DNA of 64,000 nt from Schistocephalus solidus (GCA_017591395.1 WEDG01005313.1:21011-85010), one strand, 5' to 3'; positions 23,245 to 35,660 are shown, numbered from the stretch's first letter. The notes: generated from the sequence alone by a model not told the origin. Numbers and translations are program-made.

Positions 23245-25515
23245 GCAGTACACCAGTCGGGAGGAACCGACGGTAAAAAATGACCATGCCCAGGCAAGGT
23301 TTTAACTGACGCTTGGAGGTTGGTAGAGGCAACTCACGAAGGTAGTGTATAGGTGAGGTCGCATCTCCTGGCACTTCTCTTGTAGCTGGCAGGCGGCAAA
23401 GATCATATCGGTGGTTCCGTGGTGTCGGCGGAAGCCACATTGGCTTTCCGGGAGCAGGCCCGGCTCTAGGTGACCGTTCAGACGATTGAGAAGGATAAGG
23501 TCGAAGATCTTCCCGGCGATGTTCAGCAATGAGATGCCTCTGTGATTATCACAGAGTTGCCGGTTCCCCTTCCGTTTGTAGAGATGGACGATGGTCACGT
23601 CTTTGAAATCCTGAGGAACTTGTTCTTGGCGCCCCATCTCCTGGAAGAGTGTTGTGAGTTCTGCCATCAGACGGGGCACACCGTGCTTGTAGACGTCCAG
23701 TAGGCTTGCGTCGGATCCCGGTGCTTTACCGCCGGAAATCTGCTGCACGGCACGGACGGTTTCTGGTAGGGAAGGCGGCAGATCCAGGTCATTGTTCGTG
23801 TCCACTTGAGGGAGCCGGTCAATGGCAGCATCGGAGATGGCTGATGAGCAATTAAGGACACTTTTGAAGTGCTCGGCCCAGCGCTTCAGAATTTGCAATT
23901 TCACTGTCAGCAGTGTTGTGCCGTCAGAGCTGGGCAGCGGTGCGGTTCCCTTAATGCAGGGGCCTTAGATAGCCTTGATTTCTCCGAAAATATTTCATTT
24001 CATTGCGGTCCACATACCCCTTGGATTTCCTCAGCCTTTCGGATCATCCAAGCGTCCTACATCACCCGCAGCCGTTGCCTTACAAGGCGGCGGCATCTGA
24101 AGAAGGCAGCTTTGGTGGTGTTAGTCCGAAAGTCCATGTGGGCTTTGTGTAGTCCATTCTTCTCCACGAGTAAGTTGCGGATGTCGGCGTCATTGTCGTC
24201 AAACCAGTCCTGGTGTTGACGGCGTGCGCGTCCGAGGACTTCGAGGGCGGTGGACTGGATGACATTTCGCAGTTGACACCATCGTGTTTCCGCGGTGCCG
24301 TTATTATCTGGAGCATGCAGGTTCTCCAGGTTTTCGGTTATTTGGTTGCTGAAATCAAAACAAAGAGCAGGAAAATTTAACAAAAGAGTATTTACATTAC
24401 CTGGCGGCCGCTTACCTTGGGCCTTCATCGGGGTTGCTGTCGGAGCCTCGTCTGGGAGATGATGAGGCGGTTATCTGTCCAACCAGGCAAGGTTGTAACT
24501 GACGCTTGGAGGTTGGTAGAGGCAACTCACGAATGGCATCTACCTTGGAGGGCAGAGAATGCAAACCGTCGGAGTTTAGATGATAGCCAAGAAATTTGAG
24601 AGAAGACACACCAAAAAGGCACTTGGGGTAGTTGATAATGATGCCATGTTTGTCAATGTGGTCAAATAGCAAGGCAATATGATCCTTGCCACCTAGAGGT
24701 CACCTATGTAGGCGTACACAAAAGGCAGGCCACGAGAGCCACGGTCAATTGACCTCCGAAAAGTCTCGGCAGCATTACGAAGGCCGAAAATCATCCGGAT
24801 GAATTTAAACAGGCCGAATGGCAGTTTGGGGGATGTCTTCAGGGGTGACAGGAATCTGACGGAAGGCACCTACCAGGTCAATCTTCGAGAAAACCGCTTT
24901 AACAAAAAGGGTTCCGGCAAAATACTGAATAAGAGGCAGTGGATACCGATCGGGAATAATGAGGTTATTGAGGGCACGGTAGTCATCCCAGGGTCGCCAG
25001 TCATCCGATGGGTGACGCCCAGGGGCTCTCAGGCGGTCGAATGACGCCCAGTTGTTCGAATTCTATTTTCGCAACCGGTAAGCGGGTGGGCGCCAATCGT
25101 CTAGGACGAGCGAAAGCAGGAGGATCCGAGGTACGGATGTGGTGCACAACATCGTGTTGAACATCACCGCTGCAAAACGGGTGATTGGTGATGTTCGGAT
25201 GATGAAGTAGAAGCTGCCGATAAGGACAGGCAATATCTGCATTCAGGACAGATAAATTGCAAGGGGTTGTAAAGGGAGTTAATCCTCGAACAGATAGAAC
25301 GGTAGTGCGATCAAGTAGGCGGGAACGCCAGCAGTCCACTAGCAGGCCGAACTCGGCTAGAAAGTCGGAGCCAAACATTGCATGAGGGACATCGGCAACC
25401 ACAAAAATCCACGAGAAAGACCAGCGAACGCTGCCGAACGTGGGAAGGGGGGAAGAGTTAGCGGCTTGGAGATGGAGACCATGGCTGGGACAGCGACGGC
25501 CAGCTGGAGTGGACA
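23245..25515 (-). pseudogene. Ty3/Gypsy-type LTR retrotransposon fragment (protease to RT), split
   Basis: Minus strand, from 25515: the protease end with VADVPHAMFGSDFLAEFGLL, a linker with HHIRTSDPPAFARPRRLAP, then the RT start (FEQLGVIRPPESPWASPIG). From about 25000 to 24680 frameshifted RT follows: DDYRALNNLIIPDRYPLP, FSKIDLVGAFRQIPVTPED and a decayed YIGDL in place of YIDD. 24672-24534 gives FDHIDKHGIIINYPKCLFG and LKFLGYHLNSDGLHSLPSK. The frame then meets an inserted LINE segment (23341-24482) and resumes at 23340 as ELPLPTSKRQL, GMVIFYRRFLP. The protease catalytic DTG, RNase H, integrase and both LTRs are absent. The low end abuts the LINE at 23244. Confidence 0.85.
23341..24482 (-). 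pseudogene. LINE-B internal fragment inserted in the Ty3/Gypsy relic
   Basis: From 24428 on the minus strand: the EN-RT linker (TENLENLHAPDNNGTAETRW, ALEVLGRARRQHQDWFDDND), then 23904-23302 with WAEHFKSVLNCSSAISDAAI, SGGKAPGSDA, FKDVTIVHLYKRKGNRQLCD and ESQCGFRRHHGTTDMIFAA, the fingers of an APE-type LINE RT. It is an interior piece: both ends correspond to mid-element positions of the longer copy at 29890-32610 (31016 and about 32152). It is flanked by a 51-bp duplication of Ty3 sequence (23290-23340 and 24483-24533, one mismatch). Confidence 0.85.
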
Positions 25516-25524
25516 GTTAATATT

Positions 25525-25705
25525 TTCGATTGCAACCAACAGGACAACGAACAAGTTGCTTAGTGTCAAAGCGTTGGTTTCAACGCTCAATTATCAAGAA
25601 GTTGGGTTTGAATGCCAGTCCGGCTGGCGGACAACGACTAACAAGCTAGAAGTGGCCATCACAGTCTCCCTTGCCCTTGTTGGTACTCCCGTAACATGAA
25701 TTCTT
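25525..25705 (+). repeat. Decayed SINE copy
   Basis: CAACCAACAGGACAACGAAC, a decayed tRNA-like head, GGGTTTGAATGCC (B-box-like), and CTAGAAGTGGCC then GTCTCCCTTG follow the SINE order. The hammerhead core is disrupted. Confidence 0.6.
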
Positions 25706-26029
25706 AACGCCCTTTACCATGATATGCACATATAAGCTAATAATTCTGTAGCCTCGGCGGAGGCACCGTAAGAAACCAGCAGTCATTTTTTAAAATTTTA
25801 TGCCCGGAATTATAGTGAGAACCTGGGTCGAGGAGGATCAAATTCTGAGAAATACGCGCTTTTGTATGTGTGTGTCCTCTGAATGGGCCGCGTGGTATAT
25901 GCGCTGGACCAACACGGTAGCCAAATAAGGGTATGGCGGGCGCGCGTGCTCAACTTGGGTGCGTGTGGGTGCCGGCTCATGCCGCATCGCCCACTGCCGT
26001 CATTGGTGGCTTTCCGTGTGAGATTATTC
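25706..26029. other. Unassigned
   Basis: No element or gene recognised; GC-rich towards its right end, where the dispersed ~700-bp repeat begins in minus orientation. Confidence 0.4.
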
Positions 26030-26227
26030 ATCTGCGCCCGACCCCGCCTCCGGTCTTCTTGACTATGCCTTGACATCGGGCACTGGCGGGTAAGGGAAGA
26101 AAGAGTGCGGTAGATGCAGTGCAAGGCTACTATCACTTTAAACTAATTTGCGCACAAGTCACCGTCCCTGCACCAGCCTTCTGTGGAGCATACGGTGGAC
26201 ATCGTCGGATTACGACGGTCAAACTGA
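26030..26227 (-). repeat. Dispersed repeat Rep2, 5' part
   Basis: The reverse complement shares with 28966, 57236, 63108 and 41812 the order: TTTGACCGTC, CCGACGATGTCCACCG, GCTCCACAGAAGG, GACGGTGACTTG, CACTCTTTCTTCCC and AGTCAAGAAGACCGGAGGCG. Only the first ~190 bp of the family are present. Confidence 0.75.
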
Positions 26228-27361
26228 CATGATATATTTATGCATGTACGTACGCATGTATGCATGCATGCATGCACCCTGGGAAGCGGCCTTGAAAGAA
26301 ACCAAACTCTCTACGCGCCGCCTCCAATCATCCAGTTATGTCAAGTTTTTTTAAGTTTAAAAGAAGACGAAAAACCCTGAAATGGCACACTGAGAACATT
26401 TAGATGGTATTATATTCTTGAAACGTTTTAACCTTAGTCGAGATCAAAGAGAAGCAAATTTACATTGCCATGCTTCCGAAAATCGGATGCAATGGAGGAA
26501 CAGTGGCACTCTGAAGAGGTAGGGAGGCTGAGGATCATCAGGGTAGTCGTTTCGTTGTAGATATAGCGTTAGTTGGAAAGAGCATCAGGGAACAAGACAA
26601 GGGAATATGCATGATTAATTTAACCTGTTTGTCGTTCCTGCTCGCATTAAATAGCAGGCCAACACAAAACTTCAGGATTTCAAAAAAGGGGATGGGCATC
26701 TGCGATATCAAATTCGGAGAAGTAGCCAAAGAGCGTGCCTTCCGATTCCATGATGTGTGCCGATTTACGTGCCTACGGTGGGTGGTGTGGGACGGATTCG
26801 CGTTGACGAGGAGACGTGTGGTGATGGGGTGCGCAGTCTGTGACTGTGGGTGCTCAGTGTGGCGGCGGGTTATGTTTCTGGCACAGCACAGGTTCGCCAG
26901 CCTCTTATTCCCATGTCCTGTTTAGGGGGGTGGGAGCATATACCTCCTGCTTACTAAACTGCCAATTATGTAAGTCTCGTGACTTTCACAACAACATCCT
27001 TTTTATGCAAAATTAACCCACGCTGCGCTCGTGCAGTAGTAAATAAACGACCGTTCTTATGCAGAGGGCATAGTTTGGTTTCTCAGTCAAGGTAAACTGT
27101 TCAATAGTCCATGTTTTATTTACGCATCACGTTCTCTTCCATCTAGGTCGATGTTTGATTGGAAAGTTTATCTCGACTTATTAATCTGCAATGACTGCAT
27201 GCAGTTGAATCAGACGTCAAAGAATTCTAAGGCGTCATTAAATTCTGCTTAATTTGTCTTACTTTGCCTTGTTTGAAATTCATCCCGGTAAAACAGTGCG
27301 CTAATTTTCAATTTATTTTTATTGTACTACCTGTGCGCTCCACTACCCCTTATCTGGCCTT
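26228..27361. other. Unassigned
   Basis: A short GCAT/GTAC-rich simple sequence lies at 26240-26275. CATGTCCTGTTTAGGGGGG at 26914-26932 is one arm of the hairpin seen complete at 51736-51854. No gene is supported. Confidence 0.4.
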
Positions 27362-27410
27362 GTCTCTGATGATGAATCTGTAATCTGAAACGGCAGGCTG
27401 CTAACGTTCT
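27362..27410 (+). ncRNA. Decayed Penelope-type hammerhead-like motif
   Basis: GTCT, CTGATGA, a weakened hairpin, GAAAC, GGC (expected GTC), AGGC, then GCTAACGTTCTCGTTCC. Order and stem I strands match 9876-9922, but the stem II and cleavage triplet are lost. It is a marker of a Penelope terminal repeat; no coding sequence is attached. Confidence 0.45.
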
Positions 27411-27527
27411 CGTTCCACCGATACTGTCTCCTACTTCGCGGCTGCTGCCTTGCATGTCCGCCCAAATAAGACACAGGAACAGCCCGCGATACATGTGGCT
27501 GTGTGCCAAATTCCGAGATAATTACGA

Positions 27528-27690
27528 TTAGAGTAGGTTTAGGGTTAAGTTTAGGGTCAGGTTTAATTTTGGCATTACGGTCACGGTGGGGGGGGTTAGG
27601 TTAAGGATTAGGTAGAGCTAGAGGTAATATTAAGGTAAAAATTAGTTTTATGTTAGAATTAGTGTTAGCGTTAAATACAAGAATATGTAT
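27528..27690 (+). repeat. Degenerate TTAGGG-like tract
   Basis: GGTTTAGGGTTAAGTTTAGG, GGGGGGTTAGGTTAAGGATT and similar words over about 160 bp. It is followed at 27715 by TATTCCCGAGTCCTGTTTAG and GGCATCCCTACC, an order repeated at 52745-52800, so the tract is probably part of a dispersed element. Confidence 0.5.
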
Positions 27691-28816
27691 CCTTCATATT
27701 TTTAAGTGAGCGGGCTGGTTTCTATTCCCGAGTCCTGTTTAGGTAGCCATACAAGGCATCCCTACCCTGGCCTCTTCGTTCCTCTTGGCAATCGGTATGT
27801 ATACCTGAGTCCTATGCGCCGTGCGGCTTAGTTCGTCCATCGTAAGCATGATTTCGTTTACGATAGGCGCAACCTGCGTGCTGTCCACCCACCACGCACG
27901 CAAGGCAAAGCCGCGACGGCTGGACGTACGTCTCGTCTGCAGGACAAGCGACCCCCGCCCTATAACTTGTCTGGATTTTTTTCCGGTGACATGATTCAAG
28001 AATAAAGGCTGGGCCAGGAATTAAAAGAATTGACGATCAGTTGAGATGCCAGACAGGTCGGCCGTCACCGGCACTGAGGGTCATAGCTGCAGCATTTAAA
28101 CAGTCAGGTAGGGCGAACGATAAGCAACCTTGTCTATAGAAAACCCTGCCATACCTGGGGTGGATGTCTGATGAGCTTAGGAGGTACACTGACGAGTTTG
28201 CCAGAGGAAACGAAATGGACGCAACGCGACATGCATGCTACACGGCACAGAAGTCCCTTCTTCGCCAAAACTTCTTTAAGGCCCTACCTCAGTCGCCTGT
28301 TGGAAGGCTGCACATCAGTGGCAGTCTGGTTCTCGGTTCCTCACGGTTGTTCGAACTGACCAATCACCTTCAAGGCTGAGACAGGCGTTCTGTACAGAAT
28401 AGAGATCGTCTCAACTGGCATTCTACCTCTTCTCTTCCTGTACGGGATCAGGCCTGAAGGTTATGGGGGCTAGACTATCTCTTGTGGCGTTAACAGCTCC
28501 GACAGTCATTCTTTCGTGACGTGCTGTATTGTGTGTGGTTCAGACCGGCCATTAATATCATTGGGTTGCACTAGCGTCTTTACACAGTCTTCTGCCGATA
28601 AAACTGAGGTTTTTAAGATGCATTTGTGTGCATGCATTCACTGACATTGCAAGTGCAGACCACTTACCCTGTAGGAGTTAAGGGCACGCCCTAAGAATGC
28701 ACTGCCTCATGGCCACCTCGTCCGAGTTGCAACTTCTTACAAGCCCTTACCTGACACCTGATTGACTTGCATTGCATCCACTCAACCACGGTAACATCGG
28801 TGACACGGCAATTCGA
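27691..28816. other. Unassigned
   Basis: An 86-codon minus frame at 27739-27999 and a 71-codon plus frame at 28164-28379 have no recognisable domains. The former overlaps the dispersed sequence mentioned at 27715. No gene can be supported. Confidence 0.35.
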
Positions 28817-28965
<149 letters not shown>

Positions 28966-29720
28966 CTGGCTATGTCCACCGTGTGCTCCAAAGAAGGGTG
29001 ATGCAGGGCCGGTGACTTGTGCAGACATGCAGACATGCATTGCTGCTACCGCAATCTCTCCTCCACCCCCACCTGCGCCCGGTGTTATGACAGAGTCAAG
29101 AAGACCGGAGGCAGGAGAGGACGCAGGTGGCAGGCTCGGCTGAAGCTGCCCCTGGGCGTAACACCACACTGGATCTCATCCCACGGAGTGGGATTGCCAT
29201 AAAGGCCAGATTAAGAAGGAGCCATAGCAGCCTGACTCTTAGTCCGCCAGTCTGCCACTCCACACAAAAAACACATTGGGCTGACCATTTGGTCCGATCT
29301 ATCCCGTCAGTTGGCAACCTTCCCACGTCACGGTTTTTAAGGCAGCACGATAGTTTCAAGCGCGTCAGATTTTTTAGTGAGGAACATGTGCTGAGCTGTC
29401 GATCTCACTCTCTCCCCCACCCCCAAAATCAGACCACCTTACGAGCCGGTCAGTTGTCTGATGCGGAAATGGGCGCAGCTGCTGTTGACCTCATCTACGC
29501 GTACTACGTACACGACCTTGTACCCCAAACACACTCACCAGGATTTCACACAACAGGACGTTGAAAGGCTCACATTTCACATGTGTGAGATAGCCAGAGG
29601 TCACGTTAAGAAGGAGACATCGCAGCCTGACGCTCAGCCCACCAGACAGCTATCCACACAACATTCATTGGACTGACTGCTAGGTCTGAGTTTAATTGTC
29701 GGTTGGCAACCTTCTGACCC
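28966..29720 (+). repeat. Dispersed repeat Rep2, near full length
   Basis: The order is CTATGTCCACCGTGTGCTCC; a pyrimidine-rich CTCTCCTCCACCCCC; CCTGGGCGTAACACCACAC; GATCTCATCCCACGGAGTGG; AAGAAGGAGCCATAGCAGCC; TCCCGTCAGTTGGCAACC; then TCTCACTCTCTCCCCCACCC. The segment AAGAAGGAG-CAGCCTGAC to GTTGGCAACC occurs twice (about 29213-29325 and 29605-29715), so the family contains an internal duplication. It has no long conserved ORF. Copies at 57236 and 63108 share the whole order. Confidence 0.85.
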
Positions 29721-29889
29721 ATGGTGCCTATCGCCCTGCTCAGATCATGCAGCAGAAGAACCACATGGAGAAGGAGCCGAGGATCATAATTGCCTCTCAG
29801 TCAGCTATGCAGAGTGAGAGCATGTTTTTGTGGCGTTGCGCGTGATCCTGTGAGGTGCAGAGGCTGATGATGAGAGATGTTGTGTTGTG

Positions 29890-32610
29890 TTATATCCAGC
29901 GGTGTTCTACCTCAGGTTGGCCTCGTAGCTTGCTGCAGGTCGCCGAGTTGATTTGCAGTTGCTTCAGAAATTTCTTCAAAGTGTCCTTGTAGCGTCGTTT
30001 TTGACCTCCCTGTCGGCGAGCACCCGTAGCGACATCGCCGTAGAAAATTCGTTTGGGTGGTCGCTCGTTATCCATTCTTCCCAGGTGGCCGCTCCACCGC
30101 AGTTGCACTTGCCTCAGCATGGCATGGGTGCTGAGGATTCCGGTCCGCTCTAGGACTTCCGTGTCCGGGATCCTGTCTTGCCATCTCAGCTTCAGTATTC
30201 TGCGGAGGCAGCTGAGATGAAAGTGATTCAGCTTCCTGGCTTGGTTCAAGTAGATGGTCCAGGTTTCCGCTCCGTAAAGGAGTGTCGTCAAGACGACGGC
30301 CTTGTACATCTTCAGTTAGGTGTTCAGGTGAATACCGTGGCGATTCCACACAGAGGCCTGCAGCCGGCCGAAGGCCTGACTGGCTTTGGAGATCCGTTGG
30401 GCAACCTCGTCATAAATTCTCGTGTTGTGTGACAGATTGCTTCCTAGATAAGCGAAGGTTTCCACGTTTTTGAGTTGAGCACCGTTGACATTGATTCGGG
30501 GAGCATTGTATTCCGCGCTGGGTGGCGGCTGGTGCATGACAACCGTTTGGGCTGTACTGATTTTTAATTCAAAAGTGGCGCAGCCTGCGGCGATAAGGTC
30601 CATACTCCTTTGCATGTCCTCCGTCACGATTCTAAGGCGCAGTCGTTCGCGAAGGGCAAGTCATGGACTGTAGTCGGAGGCACAGGCGTTGAAGCCTGTA
30701 TACGCCAACTGTTGAGAAGGTGTTCGTCAGTTCTATAGGCGATGCGGTTCCCAGGTTGTTCATCACGGTAGGCGTCCATCAGCATAGCCAAGAACATGAG
30801 ACTGAACAGGGTGGGAGCCAATATGCAGCCCTGCGTCACTCCGTTGGTCACTGCGAAGGCTTCGGATACCGCCCCATTTTCAGTGACGCGCGCTGTCATC
30901 CCGTCATGAAGCTGACGCAACATGTGCGTGAACCGCTCAGGACAGCCGAATTTCTGCATGAATGTCCACAGTCCGTCGCGATTTACCGTTTCAAAGGCTT
31001 TCGTCAGATCCACGAAGGTAGTGTATAGGTGAGTTCGCATCTCCTGGCACTTCTCTTGTAGCTGGCGGGCGGCAAAGATCATGTTGGTTGTTCCGCAGTG
31101 TCGGTGGAAGCCACATTGGCTTTCCGGGAGCAGGCCCTGCTCTAGGTGACCGTTCGGACGATTGAGAAGGATACGGTCGAAGATCTTCCCGGTGATGTTC
31201 AGCAATGAGATGCCTCTGTGAATATCACAGAGTTGCCGGTTCCCCTTCCGTTTGTAGAGATGGACGATGGTCACGTCTTTGAAATCCTGAGGAACTTGTC
31301 CTTGTCACCACTTCTCCTGGAAGAGTGCTGTGAGTTCTGACATCAGACGGGGCCCACCTAGCTTGTAGACTTCCGGTGGGATTGCGTCGGATCCCGGTGC
31401 TTTGCCGCTGGAAATCTGCTGCACGGCCCGGATGGTTTCTGGTAGGGAAGGCGGCAGATCCAGGTCATTGTTCGTGTCCACTTGAGGGAGCCGGTCAATG
31501 GCAGCATCGGAGATGGCTGATGAGCAATTAAGGACACTTTTGAAGTGCTCGGCCCAGTGCTTCAGAATTTGCAATTTCACTGTCAGCAGTGTTGTGCCGT
31601 CAGAGCTGGGCAGCGGTGCGGTTCCCTTAATGCAGGGGCCTTAGATAGCCTTGATTTCTCCGAAAATATTTTTCATTTCATTGCGGTCCACATACCTTTG
31701 TATTTCCTCAGCCCCTCGGGGCATCCAGGCATCCTGCATCTCCCGCAGCCGTTGCTGTACAAGGCGGCGGCATCTGAAGAAGGCAGTTTTTGGTGGCATC
31801 AGTCCGAATGTCCATGTGGGCTTTGTGTAGTCCATTCTTCTCCGCGAGTAAGTTGCGGATGTCGGCGTCATTGTCGTCAAACCAGTCCTGGTGTTGACGG
31901 CGTGCGCGTCCGAGGACTTCGAGGGCGGTGGACTGGATGACATTTCGCAGTTGACACCATCGTGTTTCCGCGGTGCCGTTATTATCTGTAGCATGCAGGT
32001 TCTCCGGGTTTTCGGTTATTTGGTTGCTGAAATCAAAACAAAGAGCAGGCAAATTTAACAAAAGAGTATTTACATTACCTGGCGGCCGCTTACCTTGGGG
32101 CTTTCGTCGGGGTTGCAGTCGGAGCCTCATCTGGGAGATGACGAGGCGTTTATCTGTCCTGTTACACGTCCTGTCGATCTCGCCTCCGGACGAGAACATA
32201 GTCCAGCAGATGCCAGCGCCGCGAACTAGGGTGCATCCACGTGGCCTTCTCCCGCTTTTAAATGCGGAAGGAGGTGTTGGTCAGCAGGAGACGGTGTTCC
32301 GCACACGTGCGCAGAAGAAGGAGGCCGTTATCGTTACAGCTACCGAGACCGTGGGGACCCAGCACTCCCTGCCAGGCAGCGGGGTCCGTCCCAACGCGGG
32401 CATTGAAGTCACCAAGGGACAATTAATTTGTCCACCTTTGGCACAGTCGCCAGGAGGGCGTGTAGCTCGTCGTATAATTTGTTCTTCGCCGCATCAGAGC
32501 TCGTCATTGGGGGAGCGTAGGCGCTGATGATGGTGGCGAACTTGTCTCCTTGGAGAGGCAGGCAATCAAACGGCAACCAGTACTCCCCTTTTTGTGCACT
32601 AACTATTCTC
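29890..32610 (-). pseudogene. LINE-B, longest copy (endonuclease to post-RT region)
   Basis: Minus strand. 32560-32410 has [18 protein letters not shown] and [15 protein letters not shown], an APE-type endonuclease. About 32150-32090 gives RLVISQMRLRLQPRR (EN end). 32090-31640 is the linker. 31580-31305 and 31274-30624 are RT: SSGKAPGSDAIPPEVYK, FKDVTIVHLYKRKGNRQL, YTTFVDLTKAFETVNRDGLW (motif A, second Asp changed to Glu), NGVTQGCILAPTLFSLMF and LPFANDCAL (FADD changed to FAND). 30627-29890 continues with [17 protein letters not shown] and [16 protein letters not shown]. Several frameshifts plus two altered catalytic positions make it dead. The C-terminal zinc fingers of this family are absent here but seen at 58101-58391. 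Confidence 0.9.
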
Positions 32611-33220
32611 TGCATTTTAGATTCGATACGGGCTAGTACATTGATTATCTTGCAGCGTGGGATGTCGGCTTTTGAACGAGTTTCTTTCTGACCACCGTAG
32701 AAATTCATATATATTATACAGGAAACATGCACAAACATATCCTTACTTGTACTCGTTTGATGGCCAATTAAACCTACTTCAAATTGTGTGTTTGATGAAA
32801 GGTTATCGTTCAGGTTTAAAATAGTTTTCAAATTGCCGGATAATTTTTAACCCTACCGGCTATTACACTTGCATTCAAGGTTTCAAGACTACAGGCTGTA
32901 CACTTGCTGTGTAATGAAAATCGCTCATTTCTCCACGCTACGAGAAAGAAGTCACAATTTCGTTATAAAGTTTTGCAATAGATGTACATCCTTTTGTATA
33001 CAATATAAGTAACTGATAAATTTACGGATACGATGTACTATGAAGGAACATTTGACGGCATCCTACCGTGCAGGCTAATCAATGTAACAGCCCTTCATAA
33101 CTAATTAGTTCGGATCGAAAACAAATTTCGGAATTTCGGTCGATATTACATGAGTTAGGGTATCTACTCTTTCTTAAAAAATTATACTTATTTTGGTCGT
33201 AAATATTTCCATCCAGTTGC
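32611..33220. repeat. AT-rich stretch containing a dispersed repeat (R5)
   Basis: 32720-32990 resembles 39690-39765 (AAACATGCA, TGGTACTCATTAACTAG) and 40930-41110 (AGTTTTCA, GATTACCGAATAATTTT, AAAGTCACAATT) in the same order. It has no coding capacity and its nature is unknown. Confidence 0.5.
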
Positions 33221-34320
33221 ATGCTCCTTAGCACCCCTGATGCCAACCGAAAACGTCGCCACTGTGGTTCACTCTGCTCTAAAAGAACTGAACAGGGGTT
33301 ACCGAGTGTACTTGGCGGTTCTCTTGGATGCAATGTTTCTTGGCGTAGCGGTTACTTTGCCCTCCATTTCCAGCCGGACAGGTGGAAGTCTACTGTTCTT
33401 CCTAATAATTGCGGAGTCCTTCGTGGCTCCATCTTATCCCCTCATCTCTTCTCGTTCCACACTGATGAGCTGTTATCACACAATGGCTACCGATATGCTA
33501 ATTATTCTGATTATATGGTTATTGACTAACCTATTCGAAGTGAGCCACAACTCCAGTTGCCACTGATCAGAAATCAACCCAGTGTGTTTTTCGACTGGGA
33601 CATTCTACCACTCCTGAATCCTTGGAAATTCTTCCCAATTAAGTAGTAGGTACCTCGGTATTTCTCTCTCCACAACTCTCTCATCCTCCCTTCCTATTGA
33701 AACCCTTTCATTACAATTCTTAAACCTCGTTATTACCTTCACTGCTTACGTTCCTATCACGCAGTTCAACCCATAATTTTGAGATTTAAAGATTTTTGCA
33801 TTAGCTTCATAATCATATATTTTTCTCAGGTTATGTTGTATGCTTTGCTTCCGAAAGATACGCTCATTTTAAAACGGTGGAGTTTTTTTCGTTTCTTTTG
33901 GTGATATTTTAAAACAACGATATTTGAAAACCGTTAAACAAATTCTGTAGGATGCTGTCTAAGCCCTTCACTAAACGTCGCAGATTTTTTGTTACCTTCG
34001 TCGTTTATGTTCCTATCCCACACCTATATCCCTAATACGGAGATTTATAGAAGCCTTCATTCACTCTCCTACTCTCTATTGTTCTCCTGTTATTTTTCAA
34101 CATTTACTTAAAAAGGGGTTGGCTCATTTGAAAGCTACCGGGGTTTCTCATGTTGTTTTAGCTGATATGATAAAATAACGAAAGTTCACAGTCGTCAAGC
34201 AATGCGTCCCGCTCCACCTTGATTGGGAAGTCGCTGCGCCCGTGGCTGTCGTTCATTTTTATGCAAAGGATTTTCTTTTTTTTTTCTCTCTCTCTCTCTC
34301 GTCATCTATTGATTTCTATT
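33221..34320 (+). pseudogene. L2-like LINE, decayed copy
   Basis: Frames read VVHSALKELNRGYRVYLAVL (RT motif A region), then KSTVLPNNCGVLRGSILSPH and LFSFHTDELLSHNGYRYANY, parallel to the copy at 21640-23244. The YADD box is lost. Downstream LINE C-terminal words persist (about 34150-34200), followed by a T-rich and (CT)n patch at 34275-34300 equivalent to the 3' UTR of the better copy. Frameshifts are frequent. Confidence 0.75.
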
Positions 34321-35160
34321 CTGGGGACTGAAATGGACAAAGTTTTTGGGGAAACTTTTGGCATTTCACTCTTAAAATGAACCGTATCTCTCTCACTGCC
34401 CATTGAATGTCGTTGTGATTCAGGTGATTGCTTCCTAACTCCCTGAAAATGTTTTTTTATATCGAGCCCATGTGCCAGCGTCAGGAAAGTGTTTGAACGC
34501 GCGTGAGAGGGAGATTGCTGCAAGAGTGACGTCAGCAAATAAGGTATTTAGGTTACTATTAGCTATATTTGAGTAACATTTCTTTAAGTTTGTTATTTTC
34601 GTTCGAGGGCTTGCACTCTCCCATATTTCCAATGCTGAGGTCCCCGAGGTCTTCGCTGCTTAATTATTTGCACCGTGAGCGTTCGCATCAGCCACACCTG
34701 GCGGCCATAGCCCATGCGGTCTATGAACGTTCTCCCGTGGTTTTAACCGCAACGGACCGAGGATGATCCGGGCGGATAATTCTGCCTATGAAATCACTCG
34801 ACGGACTCGGCAATCAGCAAGGGAGTGTCTGGCTGCATCTTCCGCACTTCGGTGATGATTCAGATGCCCTCCGCAATGCCCACCGTTGGACCCCCCAACG
34901 GTGATAGTTTTTTTTCTCCTACATATCCCGGGAGTTTTTCACTGTCTGCTCTTTTTCAACTAGGTTCCACCCAGTTGGCCCATATCAATTGGCCTCGTCA
35001 ACACTCCGAGATAGTATTTTTTGATACCACAACTCACTTATACAAATAGGGAATTCAAAGGTAACTCACCTACATCTCCCTCAAATATATTGATACTGAA
35101 ACCTTATACACGGCTTGGCTGCCTCGAGGGCATTTCAGTATTCCAGATTGTGCAACGAAA
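34321..35160. other. Unassigned
   Basis: Short overlapping ORFs only; none contains a recognised motif. No repeat family from elsewhere in the window is evident. Confidence 0.35.
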
Positions 35161-35660
35161 TAAAGGACTTTTGTTGATGAGCGCTCACCGATCGTTCAGG
35201 GAACTCACTCGTCGCGGTCGCGTGTTCGAACCTCAGGAGAGGCACAAACTGGGGTTTGGCATGACTGGCTGATGACGGCTAATGAGCCAGAAATTACCAT
35301 TCCAGTCACTTTTTCCTTTGTGAGCATTGTTAATCTGCCTATTCTACTACTAGCCGCTGTGCGGCTGCTGGTTGGGCGCGAGAATTAGTTCCAAGGCAGA
35401 GCGGGACGAGTGAGTTCCATTAGCGATCGGTTAGCGTTCCTCAGCGAATGTCCATATTCCCTATCTAAACAGACAAGACAACGATCCCGTGGCTGAATGG
35501 TGAGAGCGTTAAATGTCTGATCAACAAGTCGCGGGGTTAAAGCCTCGGGTGGGGTACAACTTGGGGTTGGGTGTGGGTGGCTGATGACGGCTAATGAGCC
35601 AGAAATGACCATTTTAGCCTCCATTTTCTTTGTTGGCATTGCTAATAAAAGGCCTGTGTT
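35161..35660 (+). repeat. SINE dimer (subfamily 2)
   Basis: The first unit is 5'-truncated within its head (GTGTTCGAACCTCAGG retained) and keeps an intact hammerhead-like core (35269-35307). Then come the tail with CTACTACTAGCCGCTGTGC, and a second unit with head CGTGGCTGAATGGTGAGAGC, a decayed B-box and a core (35581-35619) whose GTC has become GCC. The tail shows the TAGTAG seed (here as CTACTAC on plus) from which the (TAG)n at 12249 is likely to have grown. Confidence 0.85.
35269..35307 (+). ncRNA. Hammerhead-like core in SINE unit
   Basis: CTGATGA, C, GGCT-AATG-AGCC, A, GAAA, 11 nt, GTC. All core bases and spacings match the array consensus; the loop differs by one base. Confidence 0.55.
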
